Source of the DNA: Ravibacter arvi
GTDB lineage: Bacteria; Bacteroidota; Bacteroidia; Cytophagales; Spirosomataceae
Reading direction: 5' to 3'
NCBI RefSeq assembly: GCF_039540405.1
Contig: NZ_BAABEY010000032.1
Span: 1 to 64,000 of the forward strand
Length of the DNA stretch: 64,000 nucleotides
Shown here: in pieces, positions 26,315-35,265 of the stretch
Position numbering within the stretch: position 1 is the stretch's first letter
How the letters are laid out: every line of letters begins with the position of its first letter
Position numbers and translations under genes: made by a program
The notes under the pieces: generated by a model
What the model was told of the DNA's origin: nothing
The model's input: the letters and a program-made list of their open reading frames with translations, nothing else
Databases searched by the model: none

Positions 26315-29197
26315 TTAGTCCTCCAGCATCTTTCCCTTCGTCATTACCGACACACTGACCCGCGGAAGAACCTTGCCTTCCGTCTTTACCGACATCCGTA
26401 TATCATTTTTCCCGGGTAATGCCGCCAGAGCGGTTCCGGATGGCACAACATTCTGAATGAAAGCCCCCTGGGGACTAAAAAGCCTGCAATCACTCATACT
26501 TTCATATTCCAGATACATCCCGGGGGTAATCTTTACCGGGAAAGTAAGCGTGTTTTTCCCGATACTTACAACCGGATTTTCTATGGTTAATTCCTCAAGC
26601 GGCAATGCTTTCACCACCCGTATTTCTGCAGAAACCGTTTTGCCTGCCGGCACATTGTTGATCCAGACCTGCAGCTTGTCGACACAATCGAATACCACCT
26701 TATACAGATAAGAATTGTATACATTGTGGTATTCGTCCGGCCACAGGTAATCATTGAAGGCAGCAGACTCGACTTCAACGAGCTCAAAATAGCGCCAGCC
26801 CTTAAAATCAAGTTTCACAAAATGGTCGCCCCGCCCGCCCATTGAAAGATGTTTCGGGCTCTCCAGGCGGAGGTTCAGCAAAGCTCCGCTCCCGTCTCCT
26901 TTTATCCATGCGCCCATTCCCTGGTGCGTTTTCAGGTTAAGGCAGGGTTCGAACACCTTTTGCCATTTGATCCAGGCTCCTTCCCGGGGACTACTCCCGT
27001 CATGGTGTGCAGTAAATACCAGGGCATCGCCGCCGGCAGATTTTGATATGCTCCCGGTTACACCTGCGGCTGCCCCGTCGGGTTTCAACCTCTCCAGGTC
27101 GCCGGTATCCGCAAGCATGATATTGCCCGCGGCCTCAAAAGGAGCGACCGACATTAACGGATGAATCCTTACGCGAACAGGTTGGCCGTCATACGGATTA
27201 TCAAGCGACCATCCTCCCTCAAGGCCTGACACGGTATGCTTCTGGTAAGTAACAGGCCGGAATCCCCATTTCCCGTTCTCCTCAACCAGCGTAAATTCCT
27301 TACCGGGCTGCCTCAGCTGTGCCTTCACCGCTTCGCTGAAATACCCTTGCTGCCGGAGCCGTTCGTACTTCCGGGTCAAAGCCACCAGCTTTCTGAACAA
27401 CGGCTTTTCATTCAACGTTTTTTCATCGGTCCCACCCAGCATCGAAAGCCCCGCGTCATTTCCAATCATCTTACAGAGCAGGTACTCCATGTCATCGGGA
27501 AAAGTAGTCTCTACCTGGGGAGGCTCCCAGGTATGGTTACCCCACCAGCCCATGTGAAGGGGGAGCATAAGCCGGCCGTCGTTCATCGGTGCGAGCCGGT
27601 TAATGGAGCCTGTGTACCCGATCCATTCACCGTGGCGATGATCATTCGATTTCAAAGCAGCCATGTGTACGTCCACGAACCTTTTATAGCCCCGGACGGC
27701 CTTGTCCCAGGCCTGCCACCTGGAACTGTAATGCCAGTAGTGATGCGGCATGTCACACATTTCCATCCCAACCATCGGTTTCAGATGGCGGGCAGTTTCA
27801 AAAACAAATTTGCTTCCGTAATGCCAGGCATTCTCCTTGCCGCCCAGCATGTTGTTGCCATCGATCGCATCGAAATAAATACCGTCGAAGTTATTTTCAT
27901 TGACAATCCTGGCGGTTTTCCGGGCAATCTCGTTAAACAACCCGGTTTCAGGTCCCGGCACAAAAAGCCCGAACATCTGCTGCAGGTGGTATCCTTTCTC
28001 ACCGGCAGCGTGTGCCTGTGCTCTCGTTCCGTTTACCCCGCGCTTTAATCCCCTGAACTTATATGGCGGAGTTTTGGTGACTTCTGCAAACTCAACCAGC
28101 TCCTCTCCTATTCTCAGCGTGACACTATTTTGAATGAAGTACCCGATAATATTGGAAACTTCCGCGGTGGATTCTCTTACCTCAACCTCCGTATCGCCGG
28201 CGCCGATGTCGGCATTCAGTGTAAAGGCATTGAAATACCCCAGGTCCTCGCTTGGGACCGGGGTTACATACTTTGATGATTTTTCAATAAAATAAGCATA
28301 GGTGAGCAGGATAGACGAAATACCGGCCTGGTGCAAACGGGCGTTGATCTTTTTGAAATCAGCCCAACCGCCTGGCCATTTGTCTTTATGCAATTCCAGG
28401 TCGCCGTTTTTGAAAAAATAGTGCGCGCCATGAATGGCGATTTGGTTAAATCCAAGGCTGTCACAACGGGCAATCCATTCGTCAACCGTTTTTTCTGTCA
28501 GCGTACCGAAATCCATGAGATAAGAGCCGTAGCCCTCCTTATTCGACTGGGCCCAGGCCCCGCCCTTATCCGAGAAAGGAATGTCGGCGGCCGATTTCAT
28601 AACCGTGCGTATTGCTGGAAGAATCTCTTGCTGCGGCACGCCGATCATGGCTGCTTCTGCCCCGGACAGCCCGAATTTCTCATAGGAAGTTGCCCAGAGG
28701 TGATCCTGGAGCGCCGGCAATTGCTGAACATGGGTTTTCAGGTTCAATGACAGTAAGCAGGCGGCAAAGGGTTCGTCCGGAACGGCCTCCAGCTTCAGCG
28801 GTATATTGACAAACGTGAGCGCGTCCAACTTTCCGGCGACGGAATCCACCTTAAAAATAACACGGTCTTTGTCGCTTTGAAAAGAAACATATGCGACGAC
28901 CGCAGCGCTGTCGAAACGAATTTCCAGCTGTTCGCCCGACAGGTTCACCGCAGAAGGGTGATACAATACCTTGTCCTTTTTCACATAAGCGCAAAAGGAA
29001 GTACTATCGTCGGCCAGGTAATCTTTTCCGCTTTTCAGGTCGAGAAAAGATAGGTTTCTTCCCTCGTGATCAATAACGTACGAAAAATTCCGGTTGCCTA
29101 TCTCCACCTTCTGTTGAAAGGCAGACTGACAGGAAAAGGCCGCCGTTAACAGGCATGCTCCCGCCAGCAAACGGAGGGGTAAGGATTTCAAAAACAT
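26315..29197 (-). CDS. large lipoprotein with probable TIM-barrel glycosidase-like domain
   Basis: The 960-residue product has a lipoprotein signal (FSC, Cys about 23). The N-terminal 200 residues are beta-rich. A probable (beta/alpha)8 region runs from about 230 to 600, with GFNQIAIHGAHYFF, GISSILLTYAYF, NFDGIYFDAIDG (strand with acidic residues), VGMEMCDMPHHYWHYSSRW and LMLPLHMGWWG. The rest is a series of beta-sandwich domains, including a segment with WIKWQKVFEPCLNL and FDCVDKLQVWINNVPAG that looks carbohydrate-binding. IYFDAIDG is reminiscent of alpha-galactosidase-clan barrels, but I cannot assign a GH family. It follows the GntR regulator gene by 51 bases on the same strand, so it probably belongs to the same regulon as the large locus on the right. 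Confidence 0.6.
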   Translation of the reverse strand: MFLKSLPLRLLAGACLLTAAFSCQSAFQQKVEIGNRNFSYVIDHEGRNLSFLDLKSGKDYLADDSTSFCAYVKKDKVLYHPSAVNLSGEQLEIRFDSAAVVAYVSFQSDKDRVIFKVDSVAGKLDALTFVNIPLKLEAVPDEPFAACLLSLNLKTHVQQLPALQDHLWATSYEKFGLSGAEAAMIGVPQQEILPAIRTVMKSAADIPFSDKGGAWAQSNKEGYGSYLMDFGTLTEKTVDEWIARCDSLGFNQIAIHGAHYFFKNGDLELHKDKWPGGWADFKKINARLHQAGISSILLTYAYFIEKSSKYVTPVPSEDLGYFNAFTLNADIGAGDTEVEVRESTAEVSNIIGYFIQNSVTLRIGEELVEFAEVTKTPPYKFRGLKRGVNGTRAQAHAAGEKGYHLQQMFGLFVPGPETGLFNEIARKTARIVNENNFDGIYFDAIDGNNMLGGKENAWHYGSKFVFETARHLKPMVGMEMCDMPHHYWHYSSRWQAWDKAVRGYKRFVDVHMAALKSNDHRHGEWIGYTGSINRLAPMNDGRLMLPLHMGWWGNHTWEPPQVETTFPDDMEYLLCKMIGNDAGLSMLGGTDEKTLNEKPLFRKLVALTRKYERLRQQGYFSEAVKAQLRQPGKEFTLVEENGKWGFRPVTYQKHTVSGLEGGWSLDNPYDGQPVRVRIHPLMSVAPFEAAGNIMLADTGDLERLKPDGAAAGVTGSISKSAGGDALVFTAHHDGSSPREGAWIKWQKVFEPCLNLKTHQGMGAWIKGDGSGALLNLRLESPKHLSMGGRGDHFVKLDFKGWRYFELVEVESAAFNDYLWPDEYHNVYNSYLYKVVFDCVDKLQVWINNVPAGKTVSAEIRVVKALPLEELTIENPVVSIGKNTLTFPVKITPGMYLEYESMSDCRLFSPQGAFIQNVVPSGTALAALPGKNDIRMSVKTEGKVLPRVSVSVMTKGKMLED

Positions 29198-29248
29198 GTC
29201 AAGGGTTGGGTTTAGGAAAAAAGGGCAATGCGGAACGCGGTCCGGCGA

Positions 29249-29959
29249 CTACATTCTGGGATGGATGCTTCCCGATTTATAATATGGAGTCAAATGCACA
29301 TACATCGCCTTTCGGAAATCGTCGGCGGTACCGTTTTTCAGGGCTTCAACCAGGTGATGGTGGCGCACGGGCTGCTCTATATCCACCCGTATCCCTTTTT
29401 CATAATATTCGGTAAACACGTGGTTGAAAACCGGCATCAGAAGAATCTGGAACCGGGTGAAGGTTTCATTTCCGGTCATTTCATAGAGCTTGCCATGGAA
29501 CGCAATTTCGTCTTCCCGGGTGAGCATCTCTTTTTCGCGCTCGTTCGCGACAATCTTTTCAAGATCCTCTATGTCCTTTTTGGTTTTCCTGGCAAAAACA
29601 AATTCAGCTATACCCATCTCCAGGATAAGCCGCATTTCAAAAATATCTTTCTGATTATCCACGCTGAGAATGAGCGGATTAAGCACTTTTTCCAAGCCTG
29701 CCAGGAGATCGGGCTGAGTCATGATCATGCCGCGACGGGGTCGCGCTTCGATCATGCCCAGCATGCGGAGCCTGGAAAGTGCCTCCCGGACTACATTCCG
29801 GCTGACATTCAATTGCCTGGCAATCTCTATTTCGTTGGGCAGCTGGTCCCCCGGCTTGAATTTGTGCTCCTGGAAATAAGCTCTCAGTATGTTTTCCACC
29901 CGGTCGGTCATGGACAAGGTACCCAGGGGCTCTAGAGGCGCAACACTATTTTTCTTCAT
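29249..29959 (-). CDS. FadR-type GntR transcriptional regulator (FCD domain)
   Basis: Started at 29959 (236 residues, MKKNSVAPLEPLGT). A winged helix-turn-helix lies at about 15-85 (MTDRVENILRAYF, KPGDQLPNEIEIARQLNVSR, NVVREALSRLRMLGMIE, PRRGMIM), and an all-helical FCD effector domain at about 100-225 with EMRLILEMGIAEFV, FHGKLYEMTGN and HHHLVEALKNGT; the acidic/histidine positions fit the metal-dependent FCD ligand pocket. FCD regulators answer to sugar acids, including sialic acid (NanR). It is divergent from the SusC gene at 30160, and a 17-base palindrome overlapping that promoter is its likely operator. An upstream in-frame ATG at 30004 is less likely as start. Confidence 0.88.
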   Translation of the reverse strand: MKKNSVAPLEPLGTLSMTDRVENILRAYFQEHKFKPGDQLPNEIEIARQLNVSRNVVREALSRLRMLGMIEARPRRGMIMTQPDLLAGLEKVLNPLILSVDNQKDIFEMRLILEMGIAEFVFARKTKKDIEDLEKIVANEREKEMLTREDEIAFHGKLYEMTGNETFTRFQILLMPVFNHVFTEYYEKGIRVDIEQPVRHHHLVEALKNGTADDFRKAMYVHLTPYYKSGSIHPRM

Positions 29960-30047
29960 AAGACTTGATACTACAGATCTCAAAATTAGCACGTTTTGAC
30001 TCATCGGCTGCTATATCGCCAAAACATTTAAATAATTCTATAAATAA

Positions 30048-30088
30048 TTTGTATATTAAACAATATATATATATTTGTCCGACAAATA
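30048..30088 (+). promoter_or_regulatory. promoter with overlapping palindromic operator, first SusCD unit
   Basis: TTTG (30048-30051), 18 bases, then TATATTTG (30070-30077) matches the Bacteroidota promoter. Overlapping the -7 box is the palindrome TATTTGTC-C-GACAAATA (30072-30088), which has the GT-n-AC core typical of GntR-family operators. A closely similar sequence lies at the next SusC promoter (38563-38579). Binding here would block transcription, so I read it as a repressor site for the divergent GntR regulator. Confidence 0.65.
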
Positions 30089-30159
30089 AAACTAAGTAGA
30101 TTATTCTTAGTTCAGAACCTTCAACCAAATACGAAATCCTAAACTGCCATCTTTACAAA

Positions 30160-33100
30160 ATGAAGAACATTTACTTGCTCAAAATTAGAGTGATTCTTCT
30201 GTATGTGATCGTGCACTGCTGTCTTGCTCCCGCAGTTGCGCAACAGAAGCCCATCAAAGGGGTAGTAACTTCGGCGTCTGACCAGACAGCCATACCAGGC
30301 GTAACGGTCATTATCAAGGGAACTCAAAACGGAACCCAGACCAACGCCGACGGGCGTTTTGAAATCAGCGCTGCACCTGACCAGACCCTTACCTTCAGCT
30401 TTGTCGGTTTCCAAACCCAGGAAGTAAAAATCGGGCAGCGAAGCGAATTGAATATTGTACTGGAAGAAGAGGTCACCGCCCTGAACGAAGTAGTCGCCGT
30501 AGGGTATGGTACGATCAAGAAAATCAACCTGACGGGCGCGGTAGATCAGCTCGACGGCCGGCAAATTCAAAACATGTCGGTGCCTAACGTATCACGGGCG
30601 CTCCAGGGCCAGATACCCGGCCTGAACATCACTTTTAACAGCGGCCGGCCCAACGCTAATCCCTCGTATAACATCAGGGGTGTCACTTCCATCGGAGCGG
30701 GTGGATCAGCCCTTATTTTGATAGACGGAGCGGAGGGAGACCCGTCCACGCTGAACCCGCAGGACATACAAAGCGTTTCGGTCCTGAAAGATGTTGCCTC
30801 CGCCGCTATCTATGGTTCAAGGGGGGCGTTCGGGGTTATCCTGATCACAACCAAAAACCCGGGGACCAAAGCGCAATTGCGGTATACAGCCACGTTTTCG
30901 GCTCAGTCGCGCACCGCCAGGCGCGAGGTTCTGAAAGACAGTTACCTCTGGGCCAAAATGTACATGGAAAGCTTTACCGAGCTGTATGGCGGGACCCGGT
31001 CACCTACGACCATTGGTGATGTCGGCATCAACTTTTCCCAGGAATATCTCAACGAACTCAAATACCGTTCCGAAAACCCGGGGCACGGTCGCCCTGACGT
31101 AGGAATTGACCCGGCCACAGGCAATTACATGTACTACGGCAATACCGACTGGTGGGAACTCCTCAACAAGGACAATTTCCCCTCGACCGAGCACTCGCTC
31201 AGCGCTTCCGGCGGTAACGAAAAAGCGTCCTACTATATTTCCGGGCGCTATTTTTCGCAGGACGGCCTGTACAAAATCAGGTCTGACAAATTCAACACCT
31301 ACGACCTGCGGATGAAAGGTTCCGTGAAACCGCTTCCCTGGCTGGACATCAACAGCAATATCCAGTACGCTTCCAATGCTTACAAAGATCCGTTCGGCGG
31401 CGACGGTGTGTTTGAAAATATGTACATCAGGAGCGGCGCTACTCCCATGGGTGTCCCGCGCAACCCCGACGGCTCCTATACCCTCATCGGGTCACGGACG
31501 GTCGGTTTACTCGAAGGGTACAATGAAACCCGTACCCAACAGGGCCAGATACTGGCCAATATTGCTTTTGATGCTTCTATTGTCAAAAAGAAGCTAAACC
31601 TGCAGGGGAACTTTACATTCAGGAACCGTAACGTTGAAACCAATCAAAAAATAATCCCGGTCCCCTACAGCAATGTCCCCAACCAGATAATCTCCGTCGG
31701 AGATTCGCGGCTGACCAACAACAAGAGCGCGTTGAACTACTTCAATTACAACCTCTATGCCAATTACAACGAGCAGTTCGGGAAACATCAAATAAAACTG
31801 CTGGCGGGTACCAACGTTGAAATCAGCAAGACAAGGACGTTGAATGTCAGCCGTACCAACCTGATTATTCCTGAACTGGACGCCTTTAACCTCGCTACCG
31901 GCGACGTATTTTCAATCGCAGGCGGCGGCAGCGACTGGGCAAATGCCGGCTTTTTCTCGAGAATCAATTACAGCTTCCAGGAAAAATACCTGCTCGAAGT
32001 CAACGGCCGTTACGACGGATCATCCAAATTCCCGGTTAACCAACGCTTCGGATTCTTCCCGTCTCTTTCTGTGGGGTGGCGCATGAGCGACGAAGCCTTT
32101 CTGGCCGGAACCAGGAAGTGGCTCGACAACCTGAAACCCAGGGTTTCCTATGGCTCGCTCGGGAACAGCCAGATAAGCCCTTATCTCTTTATTCCGCAAA
32201 TAACAGGGTCCCAGACCTTCAAAATACTGCAGGGTGCCCGACCGGTCGCCACCCGGAACCCGGCGGTAATGGCCGACAATTTCACCTGGGAGACGTCTAC
32301 TACAATTGACGCCGGTCTCGACGCTGATATGTTCGGAAACAGGCTGAGTGCCGTTTTTGACTGGTACAAAAGAACAACCACCAATATGATCACGGCAGGC
32401 CCGCCCCTGCCGGCAGTACTGGGCGCGGCGGTGCCCCGGGGAAATTTCGCAGATCTCGAAACAAAGGGGTTTGAGCTCTCGCTGACCTGGCGCGACCAGG
32501 TTGAGGGTAAAACACCGTTCAACTACAGCGTCCAGTTTACGCTGGCTGACGACCAATCCCGCATCACGAAATTCAACAACCCGCAGAAAACGCTCATCAT
32601 TGATCCGGATTTCCGCACGGCCGGCTACTATGAAGGCATGACGATCGGCGAAATATGGGGGTTAACTACCATAGGACTTTTTGTCGACCAGGAAGATATC
32701 AACAAACACGCCAACCAAAGCTACATTCTCACCAATGTTGCCGGGATGCCCGCCAAGCCGGGAGACATCAAGTTCAAGGACATCAACCAGGATGGAAAAG
32801 TGGATTGGGGCGAAAGAACAGTCAATAACCCCGGCGACTTGTCCATCATCGGCAACATGTCGAGCCGTTACAAATTCGGTACCCGGCTGGCCGGAGAATA
32901 CGGAAATTTCTCTCTCGCGCTGTTCTTCCAGGGAGTCGGCAAAAGGGACTGGTACCCGACCCACCATCAAAACCCCTTCTGGGGACCTTACGGATACTGG
33001 GCGGCTGAAATACCCGTCCATTTCCTGAGCAATTCCTACACAAATGACAATCCCGACCCGAACGCCTACTGGCCGAGGTGGAAAGGCAACATGGCCTATG

Positions 33101-33372
33101 CCAACCGGCAGCTGCAGCCCCAAACCCGGTACCTCCAGAATACGGCCTACATCAGGCTGAAGGAAATCACGCTGACCTATTCTCCCAAAGCACTCGCCAG
33201 GAAAATCGGGGTCAGCGACCTGCGGCTTTCATTTTCCGGCCTCAACCTCTGGACCTACTCCCCTGTTTTCAAAATCACCAGGGACATTGATCCCGAGCAA
33301 ATGGATGGGGGCCTCGGCACTTACTACCCGATGCTCAAATCCTATAACCTCGGCCTGAGCGTAAGTTTCTAA
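30160..33372 (+). CDS. SusC/RagA-family TonB-dependent receptor (no STN domain)
   Basis: The 1070-residue product has a signal peptide (about 1-27), a carboxypeptidase-D-regulatory-like domain (about 33-105, with IPGVTVIIKGTQNGTQTNADG), a TonB box LNEVVAVGYGTIKK from about 108, a plug with YNIRGVTSIGAGGSALILIDG, and a barrel ending SYNLGLSVSF. It lacks the STN domain of the SusC at 8524-12072, which fits control by the cytoplasmic GntR regulator rather than by sigma/anti-sigma. It is the first gene of a four-gene unit (to 38448) and is 46% or more similar in style to the third SusC at 38645 only in the N-terminal domains by eye; the barrels differ. Confidence 0.95.
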   Translation: MKNIYLLKIRVILLYVIVHCCLAPAVAQQKPIKGVVTSASDQTAIPGVTVIIKGTQNGTQTNADGRFEISAAPDQTLTFSFVGFQTQEVKIGQRSELNIVLEEEVTALNEVVAVGYGTIKKINLTGAVDQLDGRQIQNMSVPNVSRALQGQIPGLNITFNSGRPNANPSYNIRGVTSIGAGGSALILIDGAEGDPSTLNPQDIQSVSVLKDVASAAIYGSRGAFGVILITTKNPGTKAQLRYTATFSAQSRTARREVLKDSYLWAKMYMESFTELYGGTRSPTTIGDVGINFSQEYLNELKYRSENPGHGRPDVGIDPATGNYMYYGNTDWWELLNKDNFPSTEHSLSASGGNEKASYYISGRYFSQDGLYKIRSDKFNTYDLRMKGSVKPLPWLDINSNIQYASNAYKDPFGGDGVFENMYIRSGATPMGVPRNPDGSYTLIGSRTVGLLEGYNETRTQQGQILANIAFDASIVKKKLNLQGNFTFRNRNVETNQKIIPVPYSNVPNQIISVGDSRLTNNKSALNYFNYNLYANYNEQFGKHQIKLLAGTNVEISKTRTLNVSRTNLIIPELDAFNLATGDVFSIAGGGSDWANAGFFSRINYSFQEKYLLEVNGRYDGSSKFPVNQRFGFFPSLSVGWRMSDEAFLAGTRKWLDNLKPRVSYGSLGNSQISPYLFIPQITGSQTFKILQGARPVATRNPAVMADNFTWETSTTIDAGLDADMFGNRLSAVFDWYKRTTTNMITAGPPLPAVLGAAVPRGNFADLETKGFELSLTWRDQVEGKTPFNYSVQFTLADDQSRITKFNNPQKTLIIDPDFRTAGYYEGMTIGEIWGLTTIGLFVDQEDINKHANQSYILTNVAGMPAKPGDIKFKDINQDGKVDWGERTVNNPGDLSIIGNMSSRYKFGTRLAGEYGNFSLALFFQGVGKRDWYPTHHQNPFWGPYGYWAAEIPVHFLSNSYTNDNPDPNAYWPRWKGNMAYANRQLQPQTRYLQNTAYIRLKEITLTYSPKALARKIGVSDLRLSFSGLNLWTYSPVFKITRDIDPEQMDGGLGTYYPMLKSYNLGLSVSF

Positions 33373-33406
33373 CCGGTTTGTTACGAACAAAATATTCAGA
33401 TCCAAA

Positions 33407-35212
33407 ATGAAAATAAATTATTCCAGGATACTTGTCTTCGCCGCCGCACTCTTTGCGGGAAGCGCCTGTAACGATACGCTGAACCTGACTCCACTCGATG
33501 CCCTGACTCCTGAACAGGCTTTCAAAAGCGAGCAGAACCTCAAAATGTACATCAATTCGCTCTATGAACTGCCGGGAACCTTCCCTCCCGCTTCTCATAT
33601 TTTCGGGGTACCGTCCAATACAGGCATCAGCGAATTCCAATACGTAACCGACGCCCGCAGTGACCTGACCTTCAATGGCCAGTTCGTTGAAAAGTATTAC
33701 GTGCCCGGCGCTTTTACTGCACTGGATGAGCCCTTCTGGTATTGGGATGAGCTTCGGAGAATCAACTATTTCCTTGACAACTACAAAAATTCTGACGCCC
33801 CCGAAAACATAAAAAAACACTACGCGGGAATAGCCCGCTGGTTCAGGGCGAAATTTTACTTCGACAAAGTCAAGCATTTTGGTGATGTTCCCTGGTACAG
33901 CTCAGCGCTGGGTTCCACCGACCAGGGGCTCTACAAAGCCAGAGATCCGCGTACCGTTGTAATGGATTCCGTACTGGCCGATCTGGACTTTGCAATCAGC
34001 AACATTTCCGACCAAAAAGACAATTCCGGTACCACCATTACCAAGTGGGTAGCGCTTGGTCTGAAATCCAGGATTTGCCTCTTTGAAGGCACTTTCCGGA
34101 AATACCACCCCGAATATGCGCTTCCGGAAGCGGAAAAATGGCTTCAGCTGGCCGCCGACGCTGCCGCAGGCGTCATGAACAGCGGCCAGTATTCCATTTA
34201 TTCTACCGCACAATCCGGCAAAGACTACCAATCGCTTTTTATCAGTGACAATTCTATCAGCGCCGAAGTGCTGCTTACCAATGCACACGACGAAAAACTC
34301 CAGGTATGGAATGCCAGCACAAACCATTATTCCAATATCGGCGGCCGGTACATGACGTCGCTGAACAAGAGGTTTGTCAATACCTACCTGAACCTTGACG
34401 GCAGCCGCTTTACCGACCTCCCCGGGTACGATACACTGTTTTTCAGCCGGGAAGTAAAAAACCGCGACCTGCGGCTGTCTCAAACCATCAGAACCCCCGG
34501 CTACACCCGCACCAACGGGGCTACACCAGCACCCTTTGGCGGGGTATCCACCACGCTCTATCACCCGATCAAGTACTCGAACCCGGACCCCTTCTATGAC
34601 GGGATTGACCGGAACACAAATGATATCCCTTTGATGCGATATGCGGAAATTCTTCTCAATTTCGCAGAAGCCAGGGCGGAGCTGGGTACTTTTACCGCCG
34701 CTGACTGGGATAATTCCATAGCGCTCCTGAGAAAAAGAGCAGGAATAACCGATACCAAAATGCCCGCTACCCTGGACCCTTACTTGAAAGCCAATTTCTT
34801 TCCGGACGTCACTTCGATCGCCATCATGGAAATCAGGAGGGACCGGGCAATTGAGCTAATCCTCGAAAGGTTCCGGTGGGACGATCTCATCCGATGGAAA
34901 GCAGCCCGCAATCTTGAAAAGGAAACCGATGGGATCTATGTTCCCGCAATGGATGTCCTCTATGATCTCAACGAAGACAAAGCCCCGGATATCGCTTTCG
35001 TTACAGCCGCCCCCGCAAAACCGGTACCGGGTGTATTCTACATGGTAATCGACGATAAATCCATACGTCTTTCAGAAGGAAACAAAGGGCGGTTAATCGT
35101 CAAGCCTACCATGACAAAGGCTTTCCCCGATTACAAATACCTGGCGCCTATCCCTCCGTTGCAGCTTCAGCTGAACAGCAGCCTCACCCAAAACCCGGGC
35201 TGGGAAGACTGA
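33407..35212 (+). CDS. SusD/RagB-family outer-membrane lipoprotein
   Basis: The 601-residue product has a lipoprotein signal (GSAC, Cys about 21). It carries SusD hallmarks: LTPEQAFKSEQNLKMYINSLYEL, a TPR-like region with HYAGIARWFRAKFYFDKVKHFGDVPWY, and a C-terminal part with PLMRYAEILLNFAEARAELG and RAIELILERFRWDDLIRWKAAR. It ends in the usual YKYLAPIPPLQLQLNSSLTQNPGW. It is the surface partner of the SusC encoded 34 bases upstream. The ligand is unknown. Confidence 0.94.
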   Translation: MKINYSRILVFAAALFAGSACNDTLNLTPLDALTPEQAFKSEQNLKMYINSLYELPGTFPPASHIFGVPSNTGISEFQYVTDARSDLTFNGQFVEKYYVPGAFTALDEPFWYWDELRRINYFLDNYKNSDAPENIKKHYAGIARWFRAKFYFDKVKHFGDVPWYSSALGSTDQGLYKARDPRTVVMDSVLADLDFAISNISDQKDNSGTTITKWVALGLKSRICLFEGTFRKYHPEYALPEAEKWLQLAADAAAGVMNSGQYSIYSTAQSGKDYQSLFISDNSISAEVLLTNAHDEKLQVWNASTNHYSNIGGRYMTSLNKRFVNTYLNLDGSRFTDLPGYDTLFFSREVKNRDLRLSQTIRTPGYTRTNGATPAPFGGVSTTLYHPIKYSNPDPFYDGIDRNTNDIPLMRYAEILLNFAEARAELGTFTAADWDNSIALLRKRAGITDTKMPATLDPYLKANFFPDVTSIAIMEIRRDRAIELILERFRWDDLIRWKAARNLEKETDGIYVPAMDVLYDLNEDKAPDIAFVTAAPAKPVPGVFYMVIDDKSIRLSEGNKGRLIVKPTMTKAFPDYKYLAPIPPLQLQLNSSLTQNPGWED

Positions 35213-35265
35213 ACCCACAGCTTAAACCTCACAGCTAACACCTCACGGCTTAAACCTATAATCAC

